56,709 bases of DNA from DASVEG01 sp035540495 (GTDB lineage Bacteria > Actinomycetota > Acidimicrobiia > Acidimicrobiales > CADCTF01). The notes beneath the pieces were generated by a model. That model ran no database searches, had not been told where the DNA came from, and saw only the letters and a list, made by a program, of their open reading frames with translations. This document shows, in pieces, positions 41,951 to 49,813 of the stretch (within the stretch, counting starts at the first letter, position 1; each line of letters begins with the position of its first letter). Position numbers and translations under genes: made by a program. The stretch lies in the NCBI GenBank assembly GCA_035540495.1, contig DATLGL010000022.1:1-56709 (forward strand), read 5' to 3'.

Positions 41951-43362
41951 GCGGCCTCCTCCAGAGCTCGTGCGACGCGGAACATCAGCGGCTCCTGCAA
42001 CGCGTCCGCCATGACCTGCACGCCGACGGGTAGGCCGTCGTCACCGCGGCCGAACGGGACGCTGACCGCCGGATGTCCCGCGAGGTTCGACGGGATCGTG
42101 CAGACGTCGCTCATGTACATCGCGAGCGGGTCGGACTTCGCGCCGAAGGCGAACGCTGTCGTCGGCGACGTCGGTGACAGGAGAGCGTCGACCTGCTCGT
42201 ACGCCGCGGCGAAGTCGCGGATGATGAGCGTCCGCACGCGCTGCGCCTTGCCGTAGTAGGCGTCGTAGTAGCCCGCGGACAGCGCGTACGTGCCGAGCAT
42301 GATGCGACGCTTCACCTCGGGCCCGAAGCCTGCGGCGCGGGTTGCGCCGTACATCTGAGTGATGTCGTCCGCGTCGACGCGCAGGCCGTAGCGGACGCCG
42401 TCGTAGCGGGCGAGGTTGCTCGACGCCTCGGCGGGGGCGATGAGGTAGTACGCCGAGATGCCGTAGACGGCGGCAGGCACCGAGACCTCGTCGACCTTGG
42501 CGCCGGCAGCGGTGAGCGCGTCGGCAGCACGGTTCACCTGTGCGGCGACGTCCGGGCTCACTCCTTCCATCAACTCGCGGACGATGCCGATGCGAAGGCC
42601 CTCGACGCCGTCGGTCAGGGTGGGCGAGGCGGGCGCGAGCGCGTCGGAGATCGACGTCGAGTCGAGCGGGTCGTGTCCGCTGATGACGTCGTACAGCAGG
42701 GCGCTGTCGGCGACGGTCGTCGAGAACGGGCCGATCTGGTCGAGGGAGCTCGCGAACGCGATGAGGCCGTAGCGCGAGACCGCGCCGTAGGTGGGCTTCA
42801 TGCCGACCACACCGCACAGCGCGGCCGGCTGGCGGATCGACCCTCCCGTGTCGGAGCCGAGCGCGAGCGGCGCGAACTCGGCGGCCACGGCGGCCGCCGA
42901 CCCGCCCGAGGAGCCGCCGGGCACACGCGACGTGTCGAGCGGGTTGCGGGTGGGGCCGAACGCCGAGTTCTCCGTCGACGATCCCATCGCGAACTCGTCG
43001 AGGTTCGTCTTGCCGACGACGATGCCGCCCGCGGCGACGATCCGTTCGACGACGGTCGCGGTGTACGGCGGCTTCCACCCTTCGAGGATCTTCGAGGAGC
43101 ACGTCGTCGGGATGCCGCGGGTGCAGAGGTTGTCCTTGAGCGCGACGGGCACCCCCGCGAGCGGTCCGGGATCGTCACCCGCGGCGACGCGCTCGTCGAT
43201 GGCTGCCGCCGCGGCGCGTGCCTCGTCGGCGAGCACGAGGTTGAAGGCGTGGATCTCGCCGTCGCGCGCGTCGATCGTCGACAGGGCTTCGTCGACGACG
43301 TCGCGGGCGGAGAGATCGCCCGACCGGACCGCGCGCGCGATGTCGCTCGCCGTGCGGCTCAC
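41947..43362 (-). CDS. gatA: Asp/Glu-tRNA amidotransferase subunit A
   Basis: 471 residues, amidase-signature fold. It releases ammonia from glutamine for GatB. Ser-cisSer-Lys triad visible: K76 (VALKDNL), S151 (GGSSGGSAAAVA) and S175 (SDTGGSIRQPA). It overlaps gatC and gatB by four bases each. Confidence 0.97.
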   Translation of the reverse strand: MSRTASDIARAVRSGDLSARDVVDEALSTIDARDGEIHAFNLVLADEARAAAAAIDERVAAGDDPGPLAGVPVALKDNLCTRGIPTTCSSKILEGWKPPYTATVVERIVAAGGIVVGKTNLDEFAMGSSTENSAFGPTRNPLDTSRVPGGSSGGSAAAVAAEFAPLALGSDTGGSIRQPAALCGVVGMKPTYGAVSRYGLIAFASSLDQIGPFSTTVADSALLYDVISGHDPLDSTSISDALAPASPTLTDGVEGLRIGIVRELMEGVSPDVAAQVNRAADALTAAGAKVDEVSVPAAVYGISAYYLIAPAEASSNLARYDGVRYGLRVDADDITQMYGATRAAGFGPEVKRRIMLGTYALSAGYYDAYYGKAQRVRTLIIRDFAAAYEQVDALLSPTSPTTAFAFGAKSDPLAMYMSDVCTIPSNLAGHPAVSVPFGRGDDGLPVGVQVMADALQEPLMFRVARALEEAA

Positions 43363-43661
43363 GGGGCCTCTCCGAGGATGCGGGGCACGCGGAAGCGACC
43401 GTCTTCTGCCGCGGGTGCCATGGCGAGCACCTCGTCGCGGTCGAGGCTCTCGCGTGGCACGTCGTCGCGGAACACGTTCTTGAGCGGGAGCGGATGGGCC
43501 GTCGGCGGCACGTCGTCCACGTCGAGTGCCTCGACGTCCTGCGCGTGCTCGAGGACCGCTTCCAGCTGGCCGGTGAACGTGGCGACCTCTTCGTCGGTGA
43601 CGTCGAGGCGGGCGAGCTTCGCGACGTGGCGAACGTCGGCCTCCGTGATGCGGTCGCTCAT
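43359..43661 (-). CDS. gatC: Asp/Glu-tRNA amidotransferase subunit C
   Basis: 100 residues, the helical stabiliser of GatAB. Seen: EADVRHVAKLARLDVTDEE at the N-terminus, the AHPLPLKNVFRDD belt and the C-terminal GRFRVPRIL. Start ATG 43661 overlaps the esterase stop by four bases; the long upstream frame is not coding. Confidence 0.94.
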   Translation of the reverse strand: MSDRITEADVRHVAKLARLDVTDEEVATFTGQLEAVLEHAQDVEALDVDDVPPTAHPLPLKNVFRDDVPRESLDRDEVLAMAPAAEDGRFRVPRILGEAP

Positions 43662-44407
43662 GCGGTGACCTTGCGGGCGAACTCGACGGCGCGGCGCTCG
43701 ATCTCGTCCCGATCGTGGTCGAGCGTGGCGACGTGGTACGAGCGGTCGAGGCTGACCCGCTCGACCGGCGACGCCACCTTGCTGGCGAGGTAGTCGCTGG
43801 CCGACGGCGCGACGACGTGGTCCTGCGGGCTCGTCATCAGCAGGATCGGCGTTCGGATGTCGCCCAGCTTCGGCTCGATCTCGTTCTGTGCGTCGACGAG
43901 GCTCAACAGGGGCGCGAGCGGCGTCTGGCCGTAGGCGAGCTCGACCTCGCCCTCCTTGGCGATGTCGCTGCCGATCGCCGGCAGGAAGGCGGTGCCGTCG
44001 GCCAGCGTCTGACGCAGGAAGCCGACCGTCGCCTCGTCCATCGGCTCGGCCGCGGGGTTGACCAGCACGATCCCGGCGATCTCGGGATGCCGGGTGGCGA
44101 GCCAGATGGTGAGGGTGCCGCCCATCGAGAGTCCGGCGACGACGACCTTGGCGCAGCGTGCGGACAGGTCGGTGTACGCGGCCTCGGCGGCGGCAGACCA
44201 GTCGCGCCACGTCGTCGTGTTCATCTCCTCGACGGTCGTGCCGTGGCCGGGCAGCAGCGGGAGCTCGACGGTGAACCCGGCGTCGGCGAACGCCTGCGCG
44301 AGGCCCCGCATGCTCTGGGGCGAACCGGTGAATCCGTGGAGGACGAGGACGCCGGTCGGCCCGCCGGGAAACGATGCGGGTTCGGCGCCAGGAAGGACGT
44401 CAGGCAC
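43658..44407 (-). CDS. Carboxylesterase (Est30-like alpha/beta hydrolase)
   Basis: 249 residues. Seen: VLVLHGFTGSPQSMRGLA oxyanion segment, LLPGHG, nucleophile elbow AGLSMGGTL, acid in TSPQDHVV and catalytic His in RSYHVATLD. These are the marks of monoacylglycerol-lipase-like and Est30 carboxylesterases. Its stop overlaps the gatC start, so it leads the gatCAB transcript. Confidence 0.85.
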   Translation of the reverse strand: MPDVLPGAEPASFPGGPTGVLVLHGFTGSPQSMRGLAQAFADAGFTVELPLLPGHGTTVEEMNTTTWRDWSAAAEAAYTDLSARCAKVVVAGLSMGGTLTIWLATRHPEIAGIVLVNPAAEPMDEATVGFLRQTLADGTAFLPAIGSDIAKEGEVELAYGQTPLAPLLSLVDAQNEIEPKLGDIRTPILLMTSPQDHVVAPSASDYLASKVASPVERVSLDRSYHVATLDHDRDEIERRAVEFARKVTA

Positions 44408-44431
44408 CCCGCGATGCTACGTGTAGCTCAG

Positions 44432-44498
44432 GCGTGCTCCGAGCGTCAGCGGCGAGGGAAGCGCCAGCGACGAGCCGCAACAGTCGAGCGGAGCACGC
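44432..44498 (-). other. Intergenic inverted repeat
   Basis: Perfect 10-bp arms GCGTGCTCCG / CGGAGCACGC around a ~47-nt loop, between ferredoxin and the esterase. It could be a weak terminator or a small structured RNA. No T-run is present. Confidence 0.45.
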
Positions 44499-44513
44499 GG
44501 AGCGAGACAATCG

Positions 44514-44822
44514 TCATGCGTACGGATCGTCGAACTGCTGCTCTTCCCACCACTCGCCCGGCGCGGGCTTCCAGTCGGGGTCGGGATAGATGCAGTCGAC
44601 CGGGCACACCGGCGGCAGGCACTTGCCGCAGCCCGAGCAGAGCTCCGGGATGATGATGACGTCGGGGCCGTGGTTGAAGATGGCGCCGAACTGCGGCGGA
44701 CAGTGACGAAGGCACGTGTCGCAGTTGATGCACTCGGCCATCTCGATGCGCAACGGCGGGTTCTTCCACTTCTCGTTGCGCTCGCGATGCTCGATGCGCT
44801 CGACCCGCGTGGTGGCAGCCAT
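44514..44822 (-). CDS. Ferredoxin-like two-cluster iron-sulfur protein
   Basis: 102 residues. Two cluster motifs: CINCDTCLRHCP (C-x2-C-x2-C-x3-CP) and CSGCGKCLPPVCP (C-x2-C-x2-C-x4-CP, one residue longer than usual), then an extra Cys in VDC. It should carry two Fe-S clusters, with small changes in spacing around the second. A ~25-residue charged N-terminal extension precedes. ATG 44822 (MAATTRVERI) chosen over the in-frame start at 44876, which would run through the palindrome at 44860-44877. Divergent from the TetR gene. Confidence 0.88.
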   Translation of the reverse strand: MAATTRVERIEHRERNEKWKNPPLRIEMAECINCDTCLRHCPPQFGAIFNHGPDVIIIPELCSGCGKCLPPVCPVDCIYPDPDWKPAPGEWWEEQQFDDPYA

Positions 44823-44859
44823 GGCGAGGCCGAACTGTAGCGGACGGTCCGCCAAGTCC

Positions 44860-44877
44860 CTTGACCGGGTGGTCAAG
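44860..44877. promoter_or_regulatory. Candidate TetR operator
   Basis: Perfect palindrome CTTGACC-GGGT-GGTCAAG between the divergent ferredoxin and TetR genes. TTGACC can serve as the -35 box of the TetR gene, so binding there would block it and shadow the ferredoxin promoter. Confidence 0.65.
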
Positions 44878-44899
44878 ACGTGCTCCGATTTGGCCTGGA

Positions 44900-45559
44900 A
44901 TGACCGACGAGCTCGATCGCCGCCTGACGCGTCAGGGCCAGGAGCGCAAGCAGCAGCTGCTCGAGCAAGCGTCCCGCCTGTTCGCCGAACGCGGGTACGC
45001 GGAGACGCGGGTGATCGACATCGTCCACGCCGCTGGGGTCGCGAAGGGCCTCTTCTACTGGTACTTCGAGAACAAGGAGGCGGTCTTCCGGGAGCTCGTG
45101 GAGATGAGCCGCCAGCAGATGCGCCAGAACCAGGCCCTCGCGATCGATCCGACCGCGTCGCCGCTGGTCAGGATCCGCCAAGGCGCAGAGGCGTCGATCG
45201 TGTTCATGAGCGAGCACCGTCGCCTCTACTCGATGTTCGACCTCGAGTCGCTCGATCCCAAGCTGACGGCGCTGCTCCGGCAGGGCGGCGACGTGCATGC
45301 CCACGACACCGCCCACCACATCCGCCAGGGCATCGAACAGGGCGAGATCCGCGACGAAGACCCGCTGATGCTGGCTTGGGGGATCGTCGGCGCGGTGTCG
45401 TCGTACAGCCACCTCCACCGGACCGGCCGTCTCGAAGGCCCCCTCGAGGAGATCGCCGCGTTCGCCGGGCGTTTCGTCGTCTACACCCTCGCCGCGTCAG
45501 ACGACGTCGCTCGCGATGCGTGCGCCGCTCCTGGCGCCGGCCTCGCCGCCCGGAGCTGA
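44900..45559 (+). CDS. TetR-family regulator
   Basis: 219 residues. Helix-turn-helix (~10-58: LLEQASRLFAERGYAETRVIDIV..AGVAKGLFYWYFENKEAVF) and a helical ligand domain. ATG 44900 preferred. It is likely autoregulated through the palindrome just upstream and probably also controls the ferredoxin gene. The ligand is unknown; many relatives bind acyl-CoA or steroid-like compounds. Confidence 0.9.
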   Translation: MTDELDRRLTRQGQERKQQLLEQASRLFAERGYAETRVIDIVHAAGVAKGLFYWYFENKEAVFRELVEMSRQQMRQNQALAIDPTASPLVRIRQGAEASIVFMSEHRRLYSMFDLESLDPKLTALLRQGGDVHAHDTAHHIRQGIEQGEIRDEDPLMLAWGIVGAVSSYSHLHRTGRLEGPLEEIAAFAGRFVVYTLAASDDVARDACAAPGAGLAARS

Positions 45560-45562
45560 CCG

Positions 45563-46714
45563 TCAGCCGCCGGCGAGCGGCAGGCGCAAGACGAACCGGC
45601 TGCCGCCCGGCCCCGGCCGCTGCAGCACCAGCTCGCCTCCGAGGGCGTGCGCGATGCGTCGAGACAGGTAGAGACCGAGTCCCATCCCGCTCGTCCCGAT
45701 GTCGCGATGCAGCCGGGCGAAGCGCTCGAACACCCGTGCCTGGTCGGCTTCGGGCACCCCCGGCCCCTCGTCGCGGACCGCGACCTCCGCGTGATCCTTC
45801 ACCGACGCGACCGTCACCTCGATCGTGGTGCCCTTCGGCGAGTACTTCACCGCGTTGGTGACGAGGTTGTTCAGGATCTCGGTGATCCGATCGGCATCGG
45901 CGGCGACGACGGCGCGCTGCGGCGCGCTGACGACGATGCGGTGGTCCGCGGCGAGGGCCCCGAAGTCGGTCGTCAGGTGGCGCACCAGTTCCGCCACGTC
46001 GACGTAGCCGTTCGTGGGCGGTGGCTCGTCGAGCGACTGCGCCTCGCCCAGGATCCCGAGCAAGCGGAGCGCGTGGCCGATGTTGCGCTGCACGTCTTCG
46101 ACGCGCTCGTAGACCGCCGCCGCGTCGCCGGCGTCGACGGCCCTGGCGAGGAGATCCGCGAACCCGCTCGCGAGCGTGAGCGGCGTTCGCAGCTCGTGAC
46201 GGATCATCTCCAGGACGTCGTCGATCGGCTCGACGCGCGCCGGCTTCGGAACTTCGGCAACGGGCACCGCGGAGACGGGCCGGAGCACCGTCGGCGGCTG
46301 CACCTGCGGCACCGCGGACCGCTCGGGCAGCCCCGCCAGATCGGAGAGGATGCGCACGAGGTGCTCGGTCGCCGCGCCCTTCTCGATGTAGGCGTCCGCG
46401 CCGGCCTGCTTGGCCTCGGCCGCCATCTGGTTCGACGAGAACGCCGACAGCACGACGATCCGAGCGCCCGGGGCAGCTCGCCGGACGAGCGGGATCGCCT
46501 GGAGACCGTCCATCACCGGCATGGCGAGGTCGAGCACCGCGACGTCGGGCTGGTGCTCACCGCAGGCGCGCACGGCAGCTTCGCCGTCGGCGGCTTCCGC
46601 GACGACGTCGAACCGGCCGTCGAGCTCGAGGCCGAGCCGCACGAGCATGCGGATCTCCGCGGTGTCATCGGCGAGCACCACGCGGACGCGTTGGGGCACC
46701 GACGCCATCGCCAT
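45563..46714 (-). CDS. Receiver-histidine kinase hybrid
   Basis: 383 residues. An N-terminal receiver domain (D16/D17, phosphoacceptor D62 in VLDLAMPVMDG, K112) is followed by a linker, HisKA with H173 (RHELRTP), and an ATPase domain with NAVKYSP, DEGPGV and GMGLGLYLS. No sensor domain or membrane helix is present, so its input is the phosphate on its own receiver from another kinase. The gene is convergent with the TetR gene (3 nt between stops). Confidence 0.92.
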   Translation of the reverse strand: MAMASVPQRVRVVLADDTAEIRMLVRLGLELDGRFDVVAEAADGEAAVRACGEHQPDVAVLDLAMPVMDGLQAIPLVRRAAPGARIVVLSAFSSNQMAAEAKQAGADAYIEKGAATEHLVRILSDLAGLPERSAVPQVQPPTVLRPVSAVPVAEVPKPARVEPIDDVLEMIRHELRTPLTLASGFADLLARAVDAGDAAAVYERVEDVQRNIGHALRLLGILGEAQSLDEPPPTNGYVDVAELVRHLTTDFGALAADHRIVVSAPQRAVVAADADRITEILNNLVTNAVKYSPKGTTIEVTVASVKDHAEVAVRDEGPGVPEADQARVFERFARLHRDIGTSGMGLGLYLSRRIAHALGGELVLQRPGPGGSRFVLRLPLAGG

Positions 46715-46752
46715 CCCCAGAGTTTCGTTGTGTTCCGTGTTGCTGACTATGG

Positions 46753-46793
46753 CCCGATCGGGTGGTTTCGTACCCGACCGCAGGGGTTAGCCT
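46753..46793 (+). promoter_or_regulatory. SCP2 promoter region with palindromes
   Basis: Perfect palindrome CCCGATCGGG (46753-46762) overlapping TCGGGT-N8-ACCCGA (46758-46777), then a -10-like TAGCCT (46788-46793) eight bases before ATG 46802. It lies between the divergent kinase and SCP2 genes; the palindromes may be an operator. Confidence 0.4.
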
Positions 46794-46801
46794 CGATTTC
46801 G

Positions 46802-47218
46802 ATGCCGACCTACCCCTTCCTGAGCCCCGAGTGGCTCGACGAGGCCCGCAACATCCGTGAGGAGTACAAGGGGAAGGCGGGCGCGGCCGCTCCCCCGCTG
46901 AAGATGAACCAGGTGATCACCGACGTCCCGTTCGGTGAGGGCCGCCTCGACGCGCACATCGACACCACGTCGGGCGAGATGCAGATGGACGTCGGTCACC
47001 TCGACGACGCCGAGGTGAAGATCACGATCCCCTACAGCGTGGCGAAGGCGCTGTTCGTCGACGCGAACGCGCAAGCGGCGATGCAGGCGTTCATGTCCGG
47101 CCAGATCAAGGTCGAGGGCGACATGACCAAGCTCATGTCGATGCAGCAAGCCGGAGCGGCCACCGACCCTGTGGCGATCGAGATCGCTCAGCGGCTGAAG
47201 GCGATCACGGCCGACTGA
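46802..47218 (+). CDS. SCP2 sterol-carrier-like protein
   Basis: 138 residues, SCP2 fold. Seen: VKITIPYSVAKALFVDANAQAAMQAFMSGQIKVEGDMTKLMSM, the closing helix pattern of the family. Such proteins bind sterols or acyl-CoA, or are part of larger enzymes. ATG 46802. Its end overlaps the convergent MFS gene by 14 bp. Confidence 0.85.
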   Translation: MPTYPFLSPEWLDEARNIREEYKGKAGAAAPPLKMNQVITDVPFGEGRLDAHIDTTSGEMQMDVGHLDDAEVKITIPYSVAKALFVDANAQAAMQAFMSGQIKVEGDMTKLMSMQQAGAATDPVAIEIAQRLKAITAD

Positions 47219-48737
47219 CCGGTAGCGGCTCGCCGGTCGAGCTGCGCTCCGCGCTTCGCAGGAACGACGCGAGGACGACGGCCATCACGCTCGCGACGGC
47301 CCCGATCAGATAGGCGTTCCGGAAGGAGTCGGTCGCCTCCCGCACCGTGCTCATCAGCTGGATGCCGGCGACGACGCCGACCTGGATCACGAGTTGCTGT
47401 GCCGCACTCGCGATGCCGAGGTCGCTCTCGTCGACGGCGTTCGCCACGCTCGAAGAGATCGATGGCTGCGCGCAGCCGAGCCCGACGCCCGAGAGCGCGA
47501 GCCCGACGAGCACGAGCGCAGCACGGGGCTCGTCGGTCGCGAACACGAACGCCGTCATCGAGATGACCACGGCCGACATGCCGAGCATCGCCGACCGCCG
47601 TTCGCCCCACCTGACTGCGAGGTAGCCCGCTGCCGGCGCGGTGAGCGAGAACGCGAGCGGACGGAGAGCGACGAACAAGCCGATCTTCGACGCGTTGTAG
47701 TCGTAGACCTCGGTGAGGAGGAGCGGCGCGAGGACGAAGCCGCCCATGTAGGCGAAGTTGCCGAACGTCGACGTCGCGATCGGCACGGAGAAGTTGCGCC
47801 GGCGCAGGACCGCGAGCGGCAGGAGCGGCTCGGATGCCCGCCGCTCGACGACCGTGAAGCCGAACAACGCGACCGGCGCGAGGGCGAACCCGCCGAGCAC
47901 CCTCGGGTCGCTCCACCCCCACGCGGGTGCGCGGTTGAACGCGAACAGCAGCGATGAGACGCCGATGCCCAGCGTCAGGGCCCCGGCCCAGTCGAGTCGG
48001 TGACGAGAACGGCCCGGCGTCTCCTTCAGCACCGCGGCAGCGAGGCCGAGCGCCGCGAACGACAGCGGCACCTGCGCGGCGAAGATCCACCGCCAGCCGA
48101 ACGCGTCGATCACCGGTCCGCCGATGGCGAGCCCGATGACCGGTCCGCCCGCACCGACGAGCGACCACCAGCCCATGGCCTTCACTCGGTCGTCGCGGCC
48201 GAACTCGTTGAAGATCAGCGCCATCGACGACGCACCGGTCGCGCCACCCTGGATCGAGCCGAGCACGCGGAACGCGATGAGCGAGCCGGCGCTCCACGCG
48301 ATCGCCGACAGGCCGGCGAACACCATGGATCCGGCGAGCCCGATCAGGTAGAGCCGCCGGTGACCGTAGAGGTCCGCGGTCTTGCCGAGGATCGGAGCGA
48401 CGACGCCGAACGCGAGCATCGGACCGGTGATGGCCCAGATCATCGTGTTCTCGGTCGTCCCGAACTCGTTGGCGATCCGCGGCAGCACGACGGCCAGGAT
48501 CGTGAACGTCACGTTCACCGAGAAGAGGCCGGCGAGCACCGTCCACAGCACCCACCACCGAAAGCGCGGACTCGACTGGGCCCGGTGGCTCAGCCGGTCG
48601 CGGAGGAGGATCGGCCACGCCACGCTGACGGGCTCGTTCCCGCCAGCCGCGCCGAGAGGGACGTAGTCCTCGGGTCGATCGTGCTCGCCGGGTACGTGTT
48701 GGTGGGGTGGTTGGTGCGATGGAGGCGGCGCGCTCAT
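47205..48737 (-). CDS. MFS drug exporter (DHA2-type)
   Basis: 510 residues. A polar ~65-residue N-terminal segment is followed by 12-14 membrane helices. Seen: motif A-like GKTADLYGHRRLYLIGL, motif C GAGGPVIGLAIGGP and the central TPGRSRHRLDWAGALTL, typical of DHA2 multidrug exporters. The in-frame extension to 48812 is not needed; ATG 48737 chosen. A strong inverted repeat lies in its leader (48769-48843). Confidence 0.88.
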   Translation of the reverse strand: MSAPPPSHQPPHQHVPGEHDRPEDYVPLGAAGGNEPVSVAWPILLRDRLSHRAQSSPRFRWWVLWTVLAGLFSVNVTFTILAVVLPRIANEFGTTENTMIWAITGPMLAFGVVAPILGKTADLYGHRRLYLIGLAGSMVFAGLSAIAWSAGSLIAFRVLGSIQGGATGASSMALIFNEFGRDDRVKAMGWWSLVGAGGPVIGLAIGGPVIDAFGWRWIFAAQVPLSFAALGLAAAVLKETPGRSRHRLDWAGALTLGIGVSSLLFAFNRAPAWGWSDPRVLGGFALAPVALFGFTVVERRASEPLLPLAVLRRRNFSVPIATSTFGNFAYMGGFVLAPLLLTEVYDYNASKIGLFVALRPLAFSLTAPAAGYLAVRWGERRSAMLGMSAVVISMTAFVFATDEPRAALVLVGLALSGVGLGCAQPSISSSVANAVDESDLGIASAAQQLVIQVGVVAGIQLMSTVREATDSFRNAYLIGAVASVMAVVLASFLRSAERSSTGEPLPVSRP

Positions 48738-48768
48738 GAGCGACGCCGAAACTACCCCGGGCGCGCCA

Positions 48769-48843
48769 CAGGGCCTGAGGGGGCGGCGGCACCGGCGGTG
48801 GCTGGGGAACACCGCCTCAGCAACGCCACCCCTTCAGGCCCTG
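48769..48843 (-). other. Structured leader of the MFS gene
   Basis: A 15-bp closing stem (CAGGGCCTGAGGGGG / CCCCTTCAGGCCCTG region, one G-T position) encloses a perfect 7-bp hairpin GGCGGTG/CACCGCC (48794-48816). An alternative GGTGGC/GCCACC pairing is possible. It begins 31 bp upstream of the exporter ATG. I did not recognise a known riboswitch. It may also stop transcription coming from the DapA-like gene. Confidence 0.55.
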
Positions 48844-48942
48844 CGTGTTGAAAGGAAACGTAACGGGACGCAGCGACTCGGAGTAGGGCTAGAGACCAAA
48901 ATGACGCGGTCGGGCGATTGCATCGCGCCCGTGGTGACCACT

Positions 48943-49707
48943 TCAGCCCATGCGGGCAACGGTCGAGGTCCCGAAGCGCTTCGCGGTGAGGGCCTTGATG
49001 CCGTGGGGGAACTTCCCTCGCTGGGCCGCATGAGCCGGGTACAGCGCCTTCTGCGCTTCGACGTCGCCGGCGAAGGCGGCGACGCACAACTCGGGCTCTG
49101 CGTTGGCCAGGGCGAGGATCGCCCCCGGACACCCCAGCTGACCTGCCGTGTACGCGATCGCCGCGGAGCCGGGATAGACCGGCCGGTCCCACGTCGTCAC
49201 CTCGGCGAGGAGGCGATCGACGTCGCCGGTCGAGTCCTTGCATCCGGCGACCGGCAGATCGGTGAGGTGCTCGAGGGAGATGCCCGGGCTGCTGACCGCT
49301 GGGTAGTGGTACGCGAGCAGCGGGATGTCGGGAACGGCGAACGCGATCGCCTCGTAGTACGGACGGGGGTCGCCGGTCGACGGCGGCGACAGTGCGAGTG
49401 CGGCCGCGGCGCCCGCGGCGGCCGCATCGCGGGTGAACGCGATCGCCTGTCGAGCCGACGGCGCGCCCGTCCCCGCGATCACCGGGACGTCGTCGGGGAC
49501 CGCATGGCGCACCGCCCGGATCAGCGCGACGCGCTCGTCGCGATCGAGCGAGGCCGCTTCACCGGTCGTGCCTGCGGTGACGATCGCCCTCACCCCGGCC
49601 TCTACCAGGCCGGCGGCAAGCGCGCCCGTCGCTTCCAGGTCGACCGCGAGGCCGTCGTCGAAGAGGGTGACCAGCGCGACGGCGACGCCGGTGAACGGGG
49701 CGGTCAT
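48943..49707 (-). CDS. Dihydrodipicolinate synthase-family aldolase
   Basis: 254 residues, shorter than DapA (~290). TIM-barrel class I aldolase: TAGTTGEAASLDRDERV phosphate-like loop, Tyr in LLAYHYPAV and Schiff-base Lys in VAGCKDSTGDV. The C-terminal part is abbreviated. Many such paralogues act on other 2-keto acids; it need not be the lysine-pathway enzyme. ATG 49707. Confidence 0.85.
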   Translation of the reverse strand: MTAPFTGVAVALVTLFDDGLAVDLEATGALAAGLVEAGVRAIVTAGTTGEAASLDRDERVALIRAVRHAVPDDVPVIAGTGAPSARQAIAFTRDAAAAGAAAALALSPPSTGDPRPYYEAIAFAVPDIPLLAYHYPAVSSPGISLEHLTDLPVAGCKDSTGDVDRLLAEVTTWDRPVYPGSAAIAYTAGQLGCPGAILALANAEPELCVAAFAGDVEAQKALYPAHAAQRGKFPHGIKALTAKRFGTSTVARMG

Positions 49708-49741
49708 GCCGGGAACGGTAGCCCCGAGCCCAGAACGCGAC

Positions 49742-49786
49742 TCTGGAGGCGCTTCGTGGTCGTACAAACCACGGAACGCCTCCAGA
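49742..49786. repeat. Palindrome B, copy 2
   Basis: Nineteen-base arms with 17 matches (TCTGGAGGCG...GTGGT / ACCAC...CGCCTCCAGA) around CGTACAA, between the SDR stop and the DapA-like start. Its left flank CCCAGAACGCGACTC matches that of the palindrome at 25087-25127, so both belong to one dispersed repeat family. Confidence 0.8.
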
Positions 49787-49813
49787 CGTCGAGGTGATGC
49801 GTCGTTCAGCGAG

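Noticed and set aside
48769..48843. Known riboswitch class
   Set aside because: I could not match conserved features of cobalamin, SAM, ydaO, ZTP or glycine riboswitches.
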